Positions 52,885-61,808 are shown, counted from the stretch's first letter. The stretch: DNA of 64,000 nucleotides from Paenibacillus sp. PK3_47 (GCF_023520895.1 NZ_CP026029.1:2294001-2358000), one strand, 5' to 3'. Program-made: numbers and translations. The notes: a model not told the origin generated them from the sequence alone.

Positions 52885-54519
52885 CTACTCCAGGCCGTGA
52901 ATCCTTCCGTCTTCATCCACCTGCAGCCCTTCGGCAGCCGGCCTGGCCGGAAGACCCGGCATGGTCACCATGTTACCGGTAATCACTACAGCAAAGCCGG
53001 CACCGAGCGATAAGGTAATGTCGCGGACACCCATGGTGAAGCCTTCAGGCGCACCGAGCAGCCTGGGCTGGTCCGAGAAGGAATACGGCGTCTTGGCCAT
53101 GCATACCTGCAGATGCTGCAGGCCAAGCTTTTCAATAATAGCCAGACTGCGTTTGGCTGCAGGAGAGAAGGCTACATCGGCGCCGCGGTAAATTTCTGTG
53201 ACGACTTTATTGATTTTGGCCGGAATATCGAGGTTATCTTCATAAAGCGGTGCAAACCTGCCCCCGTCCTCCCGGTCCAGCAGCTTCTTCAGCTCCAGTG
53301 CCAGCTCCAATCCTCCGGCTCCGCCTTCCGCCCAGACCTTTGATACCGCAGCAGGCACACCCAGCCGGCGGCAGGCCTCCAGCACTTCATTGACTTCAGC
53401 CGGGGCATCCCCTTCGAAATGATTGAGCGCGACCAGCACCGGAACGCCGAATTTGCCCAGATTCTCGATATGACGCTCCATGTTGGATAGCCCGGAGAGC
53501 AGCGCGGCCCGGTTGCCGGCATACAGCTCCTCCTTGCGGACACCTCCGTTGTACTTCAGTGATTTGACCGTTACTACCAGCACAGCTGCAGAAGGGGCAA
53601 GTCCAGCCTGGCGGCATTTGATATCCATGAATTTCTCTGCGCCAAGGTCGGCGCCGAATCCGGCCTCCGTTACTACTACATCGCCCAGCTTCAAAGCGTG
53701 CCGTGTACCGATTACACTGCTGCAGCCGTGCGCGATATTGGCAAAAGGACCCCCGTGTACAATCACCGGTGTACCTTCAAGAGTCTGTACCAGGTTCGGC
53801 TTTACAGCTTCCTTCAGCAGGGCGGTCATCGCCTCCACAGCCCCCACCTCCCTGGCGGTTACCGGCCGGCTGGACTGGTCATACCCGATCAGCATCCGGC
53901 CCAGTCTTGCCTTCAGATCAGCCAGATTTTCGCACAGGCATAATACAGCCATAATTTCCGAAGCGGTCGTAATCTGAAAGCCGCTCTCACGAACCGTTCC
54001 GTTCCCGTCGCCAAGGCCGGTGACAATGCTGCGCAGGCTGCGGTCATTCATGTCCATGACCCGTTTCCAGACAATACGCTGCGGATCAAGGCCCAGCTCA
54101 TTGCCCTGGAAAATATGATTGTCGATCATCGCGGACAGCAGATTGTGGGCTGAAGTTACAGCATGAATATCTCCGGTAAAATGCAGATTAATTTCATCTG
54201 CCGGAACAATCTGCGCCTTTCCGCCGCCGGTGGCCCCGCCCTTCATGCCGAGGCATGGACCCAGCGAAGGTTCGCGCAGCGCCGCTACAGTCTTCACCCC
54301 CGCGGCATTCAGCGCCTGGGCCAGTCCGATGGTTGTTAATGTTTTGCCTTCGCCTGCGGGCGTGGGATTGACGGCTGTGACCAGCACCAGCTTCCCGTCC
54401 GGCTTCTGCTTCAGCTCTTCCCAGAGCGAAGGTGCCAGCTTGCTTTTATATTTCCCGTAAAGCTCCAGATGATCTTCATGAATTCCTGCTGCCGATGCCA
54501 CCTCTGTAATTAACCTCAT
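52885..54519 (-). CDS. fhs: Formate-tetrahydrofolate ligase
   Basis: ATP-dependent enzyme joining formate to THF, giving 10-formyl-THF for purine and fMet synthesis. The 544-residue protein has the P-loop PTPAGEGKTLTTIGLAQ, CLGMKGGATGGGKAQIVP, the ITTASEIMAVLCL helix and C-terminal GAGFAVVITGNMVTMPGLP, all typical. The ATG at 54519 starts MRLITEVASAAG; the GGAGGG site is about 14 bases away, a long spacing. B. subtilis lacks fhs. Here it lies downstream of nothing shared but in the same region as a formate channel, suggesting that imported or internally made formate is assimilated to the folate pool used by GlyA. Confidence 0.96.
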   Translation of the reverse strand: MRLITEVASAAGIHEDHLELYGKYKSKLAPSLWEELKQKPDGKLVLVTAVNPTPAGEGKTLTTIGLAQALNAAGVKTVAALREPSLGPCLGMKGGATGGGKAQIVPADEINLHFTGDIHAVTSAHNLLSAMIDNHIFQGNELGLDPQRIVWKRVMDMNDRSLRSIVTGLGDGNGTVRESGFQITTASEIMAVLCLCENLADLKARLGRMLIGYDQSSRPVTAREVGAVEAMTALLKEAVKPNLVQTLEGTPVIVHGGPFANIAHGCSSVIGTRHALKLGDVVVTEAGFGADLGAEKFMDIKCRQAGLAPSAAVLVVTVKSLKYNGGVRKEELYAGNRAALLSGLSNMERHIENLGKFGVPVLVALNHFEGDAPAEVNEVLEACRRLGVPAAVSKVWAEGGAGGLELALELKKLLDREDGGRFAPLYEDNLDIPAKINKVVTEIYRGADVAFSPAAKRSLAIIEKLGLQHLQVCMAKTPYSFSDQPRLLGAPEGFTMGVRDITLSLGAGFAVVITGNMVTMPGLPARPAAEGLQVDEDGRIHGLE

Positions 54520-54700
54520 GCCCTTTTAAAACCCTCCTGCCGTTATTATCCTGCTTCATTCCGCGCTTTATGCAACCGTTTCTGATGGGTTCTGGGTGTA
54601 GTTTTTCCTCTTCAAAGGATACAGTGTCCCTGAAAACCGTCAAGGATTATTTTCACAGTATAATGCCTGTTCAGGCTTCACCCGTCTACAGAACCAAATT

Positions 54701-54741
54701 AAAAATCCCTCCGGGCACCGGATATACCGGCTCAGAGGGAT
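54701..54741 (-). terminator. Terminator of the glutathione peroxidase gene
   Basis: ATCCCTC and GAGGGAT arms with an inner GCCGG/CCGGT stem (54705-54741), followed on the minus strand by TTTTAATTT. Confidence 0.85.
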
Positions 54742-54759
54742 CTTATTCTTATAATGCAG

Positions 54760-55236
54760 CTACAGCAGGGATTCGATGAGCCCTCTCATCGTCTCCGGCG
54801 ACTCCCTGGGCTCTACCCGGGCCACTACTTGACCACTGCGGTCCACCAGAAATTTGGTGAAGTTCCACTGGATGTCGCTGCTCTCCCCCGCACCCGGCTG
54901 CTGGCCCTTCAGATATTTAAAAAGCAGGCTGGCCTCCGGACCGTTGACATCGGTTTTGGCGAAAACCGGAAATTTGACTCCATAGTTAACCTGGCAGAAT
55001 GCCTCCGCTTCTTCACTGCTTCCAGGCTCCTGGCCGGCAAACTGGTTGCAGGGAAAGCCCAGCACCACAAGGCCCCGGTCCCCATAGTCCTCATAGAGCT
55101 TCTGAAGCTCACCGTATTGCGGGGTAAGCCCGCACTGGCTGGCCGTATTGGCGATCAGCAGCACCTTGCCTTCATATTCCTTGAACGGAACCTCTGTACC
55201 TGAAGGCGTAACCCCGGCGAAACTGTAGATTGACAT
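54760..55236 (-). CDS. Glutathione peroxidase-family thiol peroxidase
   Basis: A 158-residue thioredoxin-fold peroxidase (BsaA/Gpx type). The peroxidatic Cys35 is in NTASQCGLTPQY, the resolving Cys region is LGFPCNQFAGQEPG, and the Trp/Asn of the catalytic tetrad are in QWNFTKFLVDR. It carries Cys rather than selenocysteine. In Bacillota these enzymes usually use thioredoxin or bacillithiol rather than glutathione. The ATG at 55236 has GAAGGGAAG upstream. It is flanked by terminators on both sides, so it is probably a single-gene transcript. The role is peroxide detoxification in the cytosol. Confidence 0.93.
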   Translation of the reverse strand: MSIYSFAGVTPSGTEVPFKEYEGKVLLIANTASQCGLTPQYGELQKLYEDYGDRGLVVLGFPCNQFAGQEPGSSEEAEAFCQVNYGVKFPVFAKTDVNGPEASLLFKYLKGQQPGAGESSDIQWNFTKFLVDRSGQVVARVEPRESPETMRGLIESLL

Positions 55237-55309
55237 CCTGCTTCCCTTCCTCTCTGCATTCCAGATTGTGATTTCACTCTTACCTTAGCATCACCGGACA
55301 GCCAATTGC

Positions 55310-55345
55310 AAAAGGGGCCCTTCCCTGTCTGACAGGAAAGGCCCC
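55310..55345 (-). terminator. Terminator of the DUF3243 gene
   Basis: GGGGCCTTTCCTGTC and GACAGGGAAGGGCCCC (55345-55314, minus strand) form a long stem with one bulged position, followed by TTTTGC. Confidence 0.87.
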
Positions 55346-55385
55346 TTATTTGCTGAATACACAATACTGTTTACGCCAAGCGAGC

Positions 55386-55724
55386 TTAGTCCTGCACCAG
55401 CTTCACCAGCATATGGGCCAGCTTATGGCGCTCCTCTTTGTTGCCGACCTTCCACAGCTCCAGCAGCAGCTGCTCCTCGCTGTTGCGCGGTTCTTCATGT
55501 GCCGCAAGATAATCGGCTATTTTTTCTGTAGCTACAGCCAGCTGTTCTTCGTTCAGGCCGATCTTTTGCGCCAGTTCGATACGTTTGCTCAAATAGCTCT
55601 TAAATTCCTGAAAGTTGTTGAGGATCATTTCTCTTTGCTGGGGATCAATCCGCTCCACGGCTTCATTGATCCTGTTCATGGTGACTTCCCCATCCTTGCT
55701 TACTACATGATTATGTTCGGACAT
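55386..55724 (-). CDS. DUF3243 family protein (YmfJ-like)
   Basis: A 112-residue acidic, helical cytosolic protein starting MSEHNHVVSKDGEVTMNRI. The stretch RINEAVERIDPQQREMILNNF, split here, followed by KSYLSKRIELAQKIGLNEEQLA matches DUF3243, a small Bacillales protein of unknown role (B. subtilis YmfJ). The start is set by AAGGAGG eight bases before the ATG at 55724; the same frame stays open far upstream, across the neighbouring gene, but that is antisense noise. The C-terminal extension (EEPRNSEEQLLLELWKVG) is Glu-rich. Confidence 0.88.
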   Translation of the reverse strand: MSEHNHVVSKDGEVTMNRINEAVERIDPQQREMILNNFQEFKSYLSKRIELAQKIGLNEEQLAVATEKIADYLAAHEEPRNSEEQLLLELWKVGNKEERHKLAHMLVKLVQD

Positions 55725-55802
55725 GATGTACGCCTCCTTCATGTAATCAGACTGGTTTCCCCCACTACTTAACCAGCGGTTACCCAGGTGAACCGATACG
55801 CC

Positions 55803-55832
55803 AAAAAAAACGGCCCCGCCATGGCGGAACCG
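55803..55832 (-). terminator. Terminator of the VanY-type carboxypeptidase gene
   Basis: CGGTTCCGCC-AT-GGCGGGGCCG (55832-55811, minus strand) forms a stem with two G-U pairs, followed by TTTTTTTT. Confidence 0.9.
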
Positions 55833-55872
55833 CTTCTGCTTCTGCTGTATTGCTAATTCCGAAGAAAGAGCA

Positions 55873-56820
55873 TCATTGCGACACCGGAACAGCATCGTAA
55901 TATTCTTCCAGCGTAATGCCGCGGGCCGCGATGTCAGCGGCAATCTCCTTGCCCACATAACGGACATGCCAAGGCTCGTACATGTAGCCGGTAATGGCCT
56001 CCTTGCCTTCCGGATAACGGATAATGAAGCCGTACTCCGCAGCATGCGCTGCCAGCCAGTCCGCTTCCTTCGTTCCCCCAAAGCAGCTCTCGGCCGCACA
56101 CTTGCCCTCACTGCCGGAGATATCGATAGACAAGCCCGTCTGATGTTCACTGTGGCCGGGTACTGCACTGTACGTCCGGGCTTTCTCCTCCCCGTCCCTG
56201 GCCACATAGTTGTTAAAGAGTACCGTTTGCGTCTTTTCGGAACGGTACGCAGAGACGCCCGCCAGGTATATGCCGTCCTTCTCGGCCCCGGCGAACATTT
56301 CCTCCAGAGCGGTGGCGGCGGTGCGGCGCATCATCCGCTTCTCGATTTTTTCCGAGAAAATAAATCTCACATCCGGATACACCAGATCAGACGGCTTATA
56401 GTTATCAGGCAGCTTGTACTGCTTATTGACCATTACGGTCAGGCTGTCCGGTTCGGCGGCAGTCATCACAGCACCGTTATTGCCGGGGCCGCCGGAACTG
56501 GCCGGCTGCGGCGTCTGCGACGGTTCTGCGCCTGTATCGCCGCCGTTTCCGGCATCAGACGGCCCTGCCGATGCAGGGGGAGAGGCCTCTGCACCTGTGC
56601 CTGTATCATTCCCCCCCGGCGCTTGTCCCTGGCTGTCCGGATTCACAGTAGGTACTGGAGACGGCTCGCTGCTTGCCGCAGGCTGGCCCTGAAGGCCGCT
56701 GCCTCCGACTACCGCAGTTTCATTATTCTCTGAAGCGGATGGTATGGCATATTTGCCGATTCCCCAGCCTGCGGCGATGATGACAATAAATAAGATGACG
56801 ATCTTGCTGGTTCTGGACAT
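55873..56820 (-). CDS. VanY-type D-alanyl-D-alanine carboxypeptidase (M15B)
   Basis: A 315-residue exported peptidase acting on peptidoglycan stem peptides. The N-terminal signal-anchor (about 5-24) is followed by a Pro/Ser/Gly-rich linker (about 35-120) and the M15B domain. The Zn2+ site is SEHQTGLSID (SxHxxGxAxD type) and EPWHVRYVG supplies the second His. The ATG at 56820 follows a weak AGG site. It trims D-Ala from peptides during wall maturation or as part of glycopeptide response; no vanS/vanR neighbours are seen, so a housekeeping role is likely. The tail is intact. Confidence 0.92.
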   Translation of the reverse strand: MSRTSKIVILFIVIIAAGWGIGKYAIPSASENNETAVVGGSGLQGQPAASSEPSPVPTVNPDSQGQAPGGNDTGTGAEASPPASAGPSDAGNGGDTGAEPSQTPQPASSGGPGNNGAVMTAAEPDSLTVMVNKQYKLPDNYKPSDLVYPDVRFIFSEKIEKRMMRRTAATALEEMFAGAEKDGIYLAGVSAYRSEKTQTVLFNNYVARDGEEKARTYSAVPGHSEHQTGLSIDISGSEGKCAAESCFGGTKEADWLAAHAAEYGFIIRYPEGKEAITGYMYEPWHVRYVGKEIAADIAARGITLEEYYDAVPVSQ

Positions 56821-56919
56821 GCTGTGTGAAGCCTCCTATTAAGTGAATCTATGAGGATGTTCTCTTTATCTATTAGACAGGCCGCAGCCCAAAAATGTTT
56901 CAAGCTGTGCCTAAAACAA

Positions 56920-56969
56920 ATGTTACCACGGGCCGCCAGCCAATCCGGCTGACTACCCCATGGTAACAT
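56920..56969 (-). terminator. Terminator of the DEAD-box helicase gene
   Basis: ATGTTACCATGGG and CCCGTGGTAACAT (minus strand, 56969-56920) form a 13-bp stem with one G-U pair, followed by TTGTTTTAGG, about 30 bases past the stop codon. Confidence 0.85.
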
Positions 56970-56995
56970 GTCCACTCTATGAAAGCCCGCGGCCT

Positions 56996-58822
56996 TTATC
57001 TGGAAGAGCCGCGTCCGCCCCGTGAGCCGCCGCGCGAACCGCTGCTGCGCCCGCCGCGCGAAGAACCGCCGCCGCTGCGTCCGCCGGAGCCAAAGCCGCC
57101 TTTGCCGCCCTTGGAGCTGCTGCCGCCGGCATTATAACCGCGTGAGCCGCCGCCACTGGACGCCGGAGCGCCATAGCCCCCGGCTTCGCCGCTGCGCGCC
57201 ACATGGGCCCGGTGTTTCGGGCTGGCCTTGGCCCCGCCCGGATTGTAGCCGGCGCCTGATCCGGCGCCCTTCGAGGCGCCGTAGCTGAATCCGCCGGCTT
57301 CAGACCCTCTGGCTACATTGGCACTGTAGCCGCTGCTAGGGCCGCCCTTGCCGGCGGCCCCCCTGCCGCCACCGCGCCCGCCGGTGGCTTCGGCGCCTCT
57401 CGGCGCAGCCGCGCCATACGCGCTGCGCTTGCCGCCGGCCGCATCGCTGCGGCTGCGGCCGCCCTTCTCGGCAGGCGCTTCCCAGCTGCCTGCTTCCTTC
57501 ACGCGGTCACGGCCGCGTCCGCCCGGCCGTGCTCCGCCTTCCGCACGCGGCGCTCCGCCGCTGCGTCCCTGCCCGCGGCCGCCGCGCTCGCCCCGTCCGG
57601 CGCGCGCCGCATCAGGTGCGGCGTTCCTGCGTCCGCCGCGGGAGGAGCCGCCGCCCTGTACAGAGGTGAATTCGCCTACGCCGAATTCATCCTTCTCATA
57701 GCGGCGGCGGTCCAGCCGCTGGGTGGTTCCGTGCTCGATGAGGTCGAGCAGGTTGTATTCACGCGGCGAGGCCAGCGTAATCGCCAGACCCTTGCCGCCT
57801 GCGCGGCCGGTCCGGCCGATGCGGTGGATATAGCTGTCCGAATCCAGCGGCAGATCATAGTTAAATACGTGGGTGATGCCTTCCACGTCAAGGCCGCGCG
57901 CGGCAACATCCGTTGCCACTAGCAGCTGCAGCTTCGCATCGCGGAACCGTTTCATCACCGCTTCCCGTTTGCCCTGCGACAGGTCGCCGTGCAGCTCATC
58001 GCAGTCATAGCCGGCAGCCTGCAGCGCTTCGTTCAGCTTCGAGACCCGGCGCTTGGTCCGGCAGAAAATAATGGCCAGGTAAGGGCGGTCCCGTTCGATG
58101 AGCGCGATCAGCGCCTCCTCCTTGTTGCGGTCGGAGACCTCCACGACCTGCTGCTTGATATTGTCCAGCGGAATCGGTGAACCGCTCTTGATCACAATAT
58201 CCAGCGGCTCCTTCATGTAATTGGCTGCCAGCCGCTTGACCGGGTCCGGCATTGTTGCGGAGAACAGCATCGTCTGACGGCGGTAAGGCACGGCCGTAAT
58301 AATCGATTCCACGTCCTCCAGGAAACCCATGTGCAGCATCTGGTCGGCTTCATCAAGCACGAGCATCTTTACGCCGCCCAGCTCCAGGGTTCCGCGGCGC
58401 ATATGATCCAGCAGCCGGCCCGGTGTGCCGATGATCAGATGTCTGCCGCCTTCCAGCTTGCGCAGCTGCTTCTCCACATCCTGTCCGCCGTATACCGCCA
58501 GAATCTTCACTCCGGTGTGGCGTGCCAGCTTGCGCGCCTCTTCGGTAATCTGCAGCGCCAGCTCCCGTGTAGGCGCCAGAATCAGCGCCTGCGGATACGC
58601 GTTCTCCACGCGGATCTTGTCCATAATCGGCAGCAGGAAAGCCAGCGTCTTTCCTGTTCCTGTCTTGGCTCTTGCAATAACATCCAGTCCCTCAACCAGC
58701 GGCGGAATCGCTTCTTCCTGCACCGGCGTCGGCTTAACGATGCCCTGGCCCTTCAGCAGGCCGTTTAATACTTCTGATACTCCCAGTTCCTTAAAACCCG
58801 GCAATGTCTCCACCTCACTCAT
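56996..58822 (-). CDS. DEAD-box RNA helicase with Gly/Arg/Ser-rich tail
   Basis: ATP-dependent RNA unwinding enzyme of the CshA/DeaD group. The core (about residues 1-365) has the Q motif region GIVKPTPVQEEAI, P-loop ARAKTGTGKT, VLDEADQML, SAT in LFSATMPDP, and the C-terminal domain TDVAARGLDVEG and HRIGRTGRAG. Residues about 390-608 are a low-complexity tail of Gly, Arg and Ser, with many RGG/GGR groups, likely to bind RNA and perhaps drive condensate formation. Start: the ATG at 58822 has no clear ribosome site, while a TTG at 58804 follows GAGGTGG and may be the true start; they differ by six residues. Confidence 0.92.
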   Translation of the reverse strand: MSEVETLPGFKELGVSEVLNGLLKGQGIVKPTPVQEEAIPPLVEGLDVIARAKTGTGKTLAFLLPIMDKIRVENAYPQALILAPTRELALQITEEARKLARHTGVKILAVYGGQDVEKQLRKLEGGRHLIIGTPGRLLDHMRRGTLELGGVKMLVLDEADQMLHMGFLEDVESIITAVPYRRQTMLFSATMPDPVKRLAANYMKEPLDIVIKSGSPIPLDNIKQQVVEVSDRNKEEALIALIERDRPYLAIIFCRTKRRVSKLNEALQAAGYDCDELHGDLSQGKREAVMKRFRDAKLQLLVATDVAARGLDVEGITHVFNYDLPLDSDSYIHRIGRTGRAGGKGLAITLASPREYNLLDLIEHGTTQRLDRRRYEKDEFGVGEFTSVQGGGSSRGGRRNAAPDAARAGRGERGGRGQGRSGGAPRAEGGARPGGRGRDRVKEAGSWEAPAEKGGRSRSDAAGGKRSAYGAAAPRGAEATGGRGGGRGAAGKGGPSSGYSANVARGSEAGGFSYGASKGAGSGAGYNPGGAKASPKHRAHVARSGEAGGYGAPASSGGGSRGYNAGGSSSKGGKGGFGSGGRSGGGSSRGGRSSGSRGGSRGGRGSSR

Positions 58823-58943
58823 TCTTTGGCTTTTGCTTAACTGTGCAGCGCAATTTATAGGTATCCGTGTTCTTGGAGTCAAATACGCCTCTTACTGCTT
58901 GTACAAAGCGGCGGCATCAGCCTGATTTCTCATATTCCCATAA

Positions 58944-58978
58944 TAAAAGCGGAAGAACCCGTTACCGGAGCTCTTCCG
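58944..58978 (-). terminator. Terminator of the UbiB-family gene
   Basis: CGGAAGA and TCTTCCG with further pairing inside (58978-58950, minus strand), followed by CTTTTATT. Confidence 0.8.
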
Positions 58979-59061
58979 TTACACATGCTTATACATTGTA
59001 CTTGATATGGCGCGGTTTGTGTGCAACTGCGGAATAATAATTATTCCCCTGCCTTGCACCG

Positions 59062-60732
59062 CTAAAACCTGCCCGATTTAAATATGGAAAAGAGCAGCCA
59101 TAAAATCATCAGCAGCGCAACGACCGAGCCGATCTCCACTGTCGGAAAGTCCCAGATCAGCGACGGCTCCCCGCGCAGGGAAGATCCGATAATCAGGCCG
59201 GCCATAATGATGCTGAAGGCCAGCAGCACGATACTGAAGGACAGCCGGTTGCCGACCCGGCTGAATTTATGCTCCAGATCCTTAAGCTCCGGTACGCCGA
59301 TCTCCACCTTAAGCTTGCCCCTGCTGATCAGTGCGGACAGCTGCCGGGCCTGGGAAGGCAGCTCGACCAGGCTTTCAGCAAGATCAGCAACTCCGCCGAG
59401 CAGCTTGCGCTGCAGCCGGCTGCCGCTGAACCGCTGCTTCACCAGCCGCCTGCCGAAGGGCTCGGCCATCTGCACAATGCTGAAGGAAGGATCGAGGCTC
59501 GCGACAACCCCTTCCATCGTCAGCATCGTCTTGCCCAGCATGGCGAGATCGGGGGGAATCACCAGCCGGTGCTTGCGGGCAATGCCGAACAGGTCATTCA
59601 GCGCCGTCCCGATACTGACCTGATTGAACGGAATATCATAATAGGCCTCGCGCAGCCGGTCCATATCCTCATGGAGCGCTGCCCTGTCGGCATCCTCCGG
59701 GATTACCCCCAGGCGCAGAACCGCCCGCACCATGGAATCGGTGTTTCTGCGCATAAGCGCGATCACCATCGCGGAGAGGCCGTCCTTCATATCTTCGCTC
59801 AGCCGCCCGACCATCCCGAAGTCAATCAGTGCAAGCTTGCCGTTATCCAGCAGCATTACATTGCCGGGATGGGGGTCGGCATGAAAGAAGCCGTGAATAA
59901 AGATCTGGTTCAGCATCATCTCTACAAGCTGCTGGGCCACGGTCTTCAGCTTGACCCCCCGGGCAAGCAGCTCTTCGCGGCGGTTCAGCGTAAGGCCGCT
60001 GACATATTCCATGGTCAGCACCCGGGCCGAGCTGCAATCCCAGAATATTGCCGGAATATATACCTTATCCTGTTCAGACAGCTGTCCGGCAATACGCTCG
60101 GCATTGCGGCCTTCCTGGCCGTAATCAAGCTCGGCCAGCAGGGAACGCGAGAATTCCTCCACCATGCGGGTCAGGCCGTACTGTTTCGCCCAGTCCAGCC
60201 TTTTTTCGGCAAGAGCACTGAGGTCGTGAAGAATTTCCAAGTCCCGGCTCATCGTCCGCAGGACGCCGGGACGCTGTATCTTAACCGCGACGCTCTGTCC
60301 GCCGTGGAGCACCGCCTGGTGCACCTGGCCGATAGACGCCGCAGCAATCGGTGTATTGTCAAAATGCTGAAAGATTTCATCCAGGGGCTGATCCAGCTCC
60401 TGCTCTATAATGCTCCGTGCAGTCTCCGCCGGGAACGGGGCCACACTGTCCTGCAGCCTGATTAGCTCCTGGATAATGGAATCGGGCAGCAGATCGGAAC
60501 GGGTGCTGGCAAGCTGGCCCAGCTTGACAAAGGTCGGGCCCAGGTCCTCCAGCACCCGGCGGACCCGCTCTCCCAGCGTAATATTCTCGTGAGCCTCATG
60601 CGTCATGATCCGGCGCGGCAGGGAGAGCAGGTGATGCAGTCCCAGTTCCTCCACCATATAGCCGAAGCCATGGCGCATAAGCGCCATGGCAATCGTCCGG
60701 TACCGTCCGGCATGTCTGATGCGGACCGCCAT
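59062..60732 (-). CDS. ABC1/AarF/UbiB-family atypical kinase
   Basis: A 556-residue membrane-linked protein of the UbiB/ADCK family. The family KxGQ motif appears in PTFVKLGQLASTRSDLLP. The nucleotide site is SVAVKIQRPGV, the catalytic loop is FFHADPHPGNVML and ALIDFGMVG is the metal-binding DFG equivalent. The last 60 residues form two membrane helices. By family knowledge it supports isoprenoid quinone synthesis, here menaquinone, perhaps as an ATPase rather than kinase. It starts directly after the phasin-like stop codon (TAAATG), so the two genes are translationally coupled. Confidence 0.93.
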   Translation of the reverse strand: MAVRIRHAGRYRTIAMALMRHGFGYMVEELGLHHLLSLPRRIMTHEAHENITLGERVRRVLEDLGPTFVKLGQLASTRSDLLPDSIIQELIRLQDSVAPFPAETARSIIEQELDQPLDEIFQHFDNTPIAAASIGQVHQAVLHGGQSVAVKIQRPGVLRTMSRDLEILHDLSALAEKRLDWAKQYGLTRMVEEFSRSLLAELDYGQEGRNAERIAGQLSEQDKVYIPAIFWDCSSARVLTMEYVSGLTLNRREELLARGVKLKTVAQQLVEMMLNQIFIHGFFHADPHPGNVMLLDNGKLALIDFGMVGRLSEDMKDGLSAMVIALMRRNTDSMVRAVLRLGVIPEDADRAALHEDMDRLREAYYDIPFNQVSIGTALNDLFGIARKHRLVIPPDLAMLGKTMLTMEGVVASLDPSFSIVQMAEPFGRRLVKQRFSGSRLQRKLLGGVADLAESLVELPSQARQLSALISRGKLKVEIGVPELKDLEHKFSRVGNRLSFSIVLLAFSIIMAGLIIGSSLRGEPSLIWDFPTVEIGSVVALLMILWLLFSIFKSGRF

Positions 60733-61101
60733 TTAATCCGTGCGCGTGTCCGTCAGGGGCTCTTCATCCGCCAGAGAATGAACCTCCGGCGCGGATTCCG
60801 CCTCCAGCTCGGCCACACGGCGCTCCAATACGGCAATTCTTGCTTCCAGTCCGGCTATGTCGTTATGCCCGGGAACGTTCAGGTCTTTAAGCACACGCTG
60901 GACCTGTTCCTGAACGGCCGCCTTGAACGCGCCCCGTTCCTCTTCGCCGCGGTCGACCAGCCGGTCGATAAGCGCCTTGGATTCCGAGGGGGCCAGCTCA
61001 CCCTTTTTGACGAGCTCTTCGACAACCTTTTCTACCTTTTCCTTGCTGACAATGGTGAGGCCTACTCCTAAAGAGATTGCTTTTTTGAACAAATCGCTCA
61101 T
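60733..61101 (-). CDS. Phasin/PhaF-like coiled-coil protein
   Basis: A 122-residue protein beginning MSDLFKKAISLGVGL. A hydrophobic or amphipathic N-terminus is followed by charged helices (EKVEKVVEELVKKGELAPSE), a long coiled coil (AGLEARIAVLERRVAELEAE) and an acidic tail. This matches small phasin-like or 'polyhydroxyalkanoate synthesis regulator' proteins that often accompany UbiB-family genes in Bacillota. The ATG at 61101 has GGGAGG eight bases upstream. The stop directly abuts the UbiB start, so the two products are made together. No PHA genes are seen here, and the pairing suggests a scaffold or membrane-surface partner for the UbiB protein. Confidence 0.85.
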   Translation of the reverse strand: MSDLFKKAISLGVGLTIVSKEKVEKVVEELVKKGELAPSESKALIDRLVDRGEEERGAFKAAVQEQVQRVLKDLNVPGHNDIAGLEARIAVLERRVAELEAESAPEVHSLADEEPLTDTRTD

Positions 61102-61169
61102 GGCTCTTTCCTCCCATATATTCCAGTTATGGTTAGAGTATAACCCCTGACGGGCTTTTTCACAAAGAA

Positions 61170-61808
61170 TCAGCCTGTTCTGTGAATTCTTGCCGCCCAG
61201 GTGGCGGCCCGCAGAATCAGCTCGCGGACCGCCGGATGACGGAAGGAAGGCTCGTGATGGCCCGGCATGATATAGACTACACGCCCTTGGCCATAGCTGT
61301 GGCACCAGGCTGCAGGCAGCCTTTCGCCGTCAGCCTCATACTCAAGCAGAATGGTCTTCTCGGTAAACGGATCGAACTCGAAGCGGTAAGGCTCCTCATC
61401 CAGCTGAAAGTCCTCCATGCCCTCGGTAATATCATGTTCCAGGACCTTGAAGTTCAGCGGTGTATATGGCGGATGACCTGTAAACCGTCCGCCGATCAGA
61501 TGGGCCAGCTCATAACGTTTGGCCAGTGACACTCCGGTATGCAGCACAATCAGGCCGCCGCCCCCGCTCACATAACTCAGCAGACCGGCGGTCTGCTGAG
61601 GGGACACCGTTTCATTCCACAATTCATTGTATGCAATACATAGGTCATATCCGGCCAAATGCTCGCTGAGCAGCAGCTTTTTGTTCTCCGAACACTGCAC
61701 TGTCAGCAGCTCATTCAGAATTTCACTGATTTGCTTGTCCACACCCTGCAGCGGATGGAACCGGGGGTGGGTATAGTCACCCAGCAGCAGGCATTTTCTC
61801 TTATCCAT
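61170..61808 (-). CDS. ThuA-like domain protein
   Basis: A 212-residue soluble protein with the class I glutamine-amidotransferase-like fold of ThuA (trehalose utilisation) proteins. It shows LLLGDYTHPRFHPLQ at the start, GYDLCIAYNELWNETVSP, SYVSGGGGLIVLHTGVS, HLIGGRFTGHPPYTP and the C-terminal GRVVYIMPGHHEPSFRHPAV. The fold is related to a sugar-keto reductase-associated family; no activity can be assigned. The ATG at 61808 follows AGGAGGAGG. It lies 68 bases before the phasin-like gene, which may share its transcript. Confidence 0.85.
   Translation of the reverse strand: MDKRKCLLLGDYTHPRFHPLQGVDKQISEILNELLTVQCSENKKLLLSEHLAGYDLCIAYNELWNETVSPQQTAGLLSYVSGGGGLIVLHTGVSLAKRYELAHLIGGRFTGHPPYTPLNFKVLEHDITEGMEDFQLDEEPYRFEFDPFTEKTILLEYEADGERLPAAWCHSYGQGRVVYIMPGHHEPSFRHPAVRELILRAATWAARIHRTG

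Noticed and set aside
55725..56207. N-terminal extension of the DUF3243 frame
   Set aside because: The frame is open only because it runs through the carboxypeptidase gene in another frame; AAGGAGG before 55724 sets the start.
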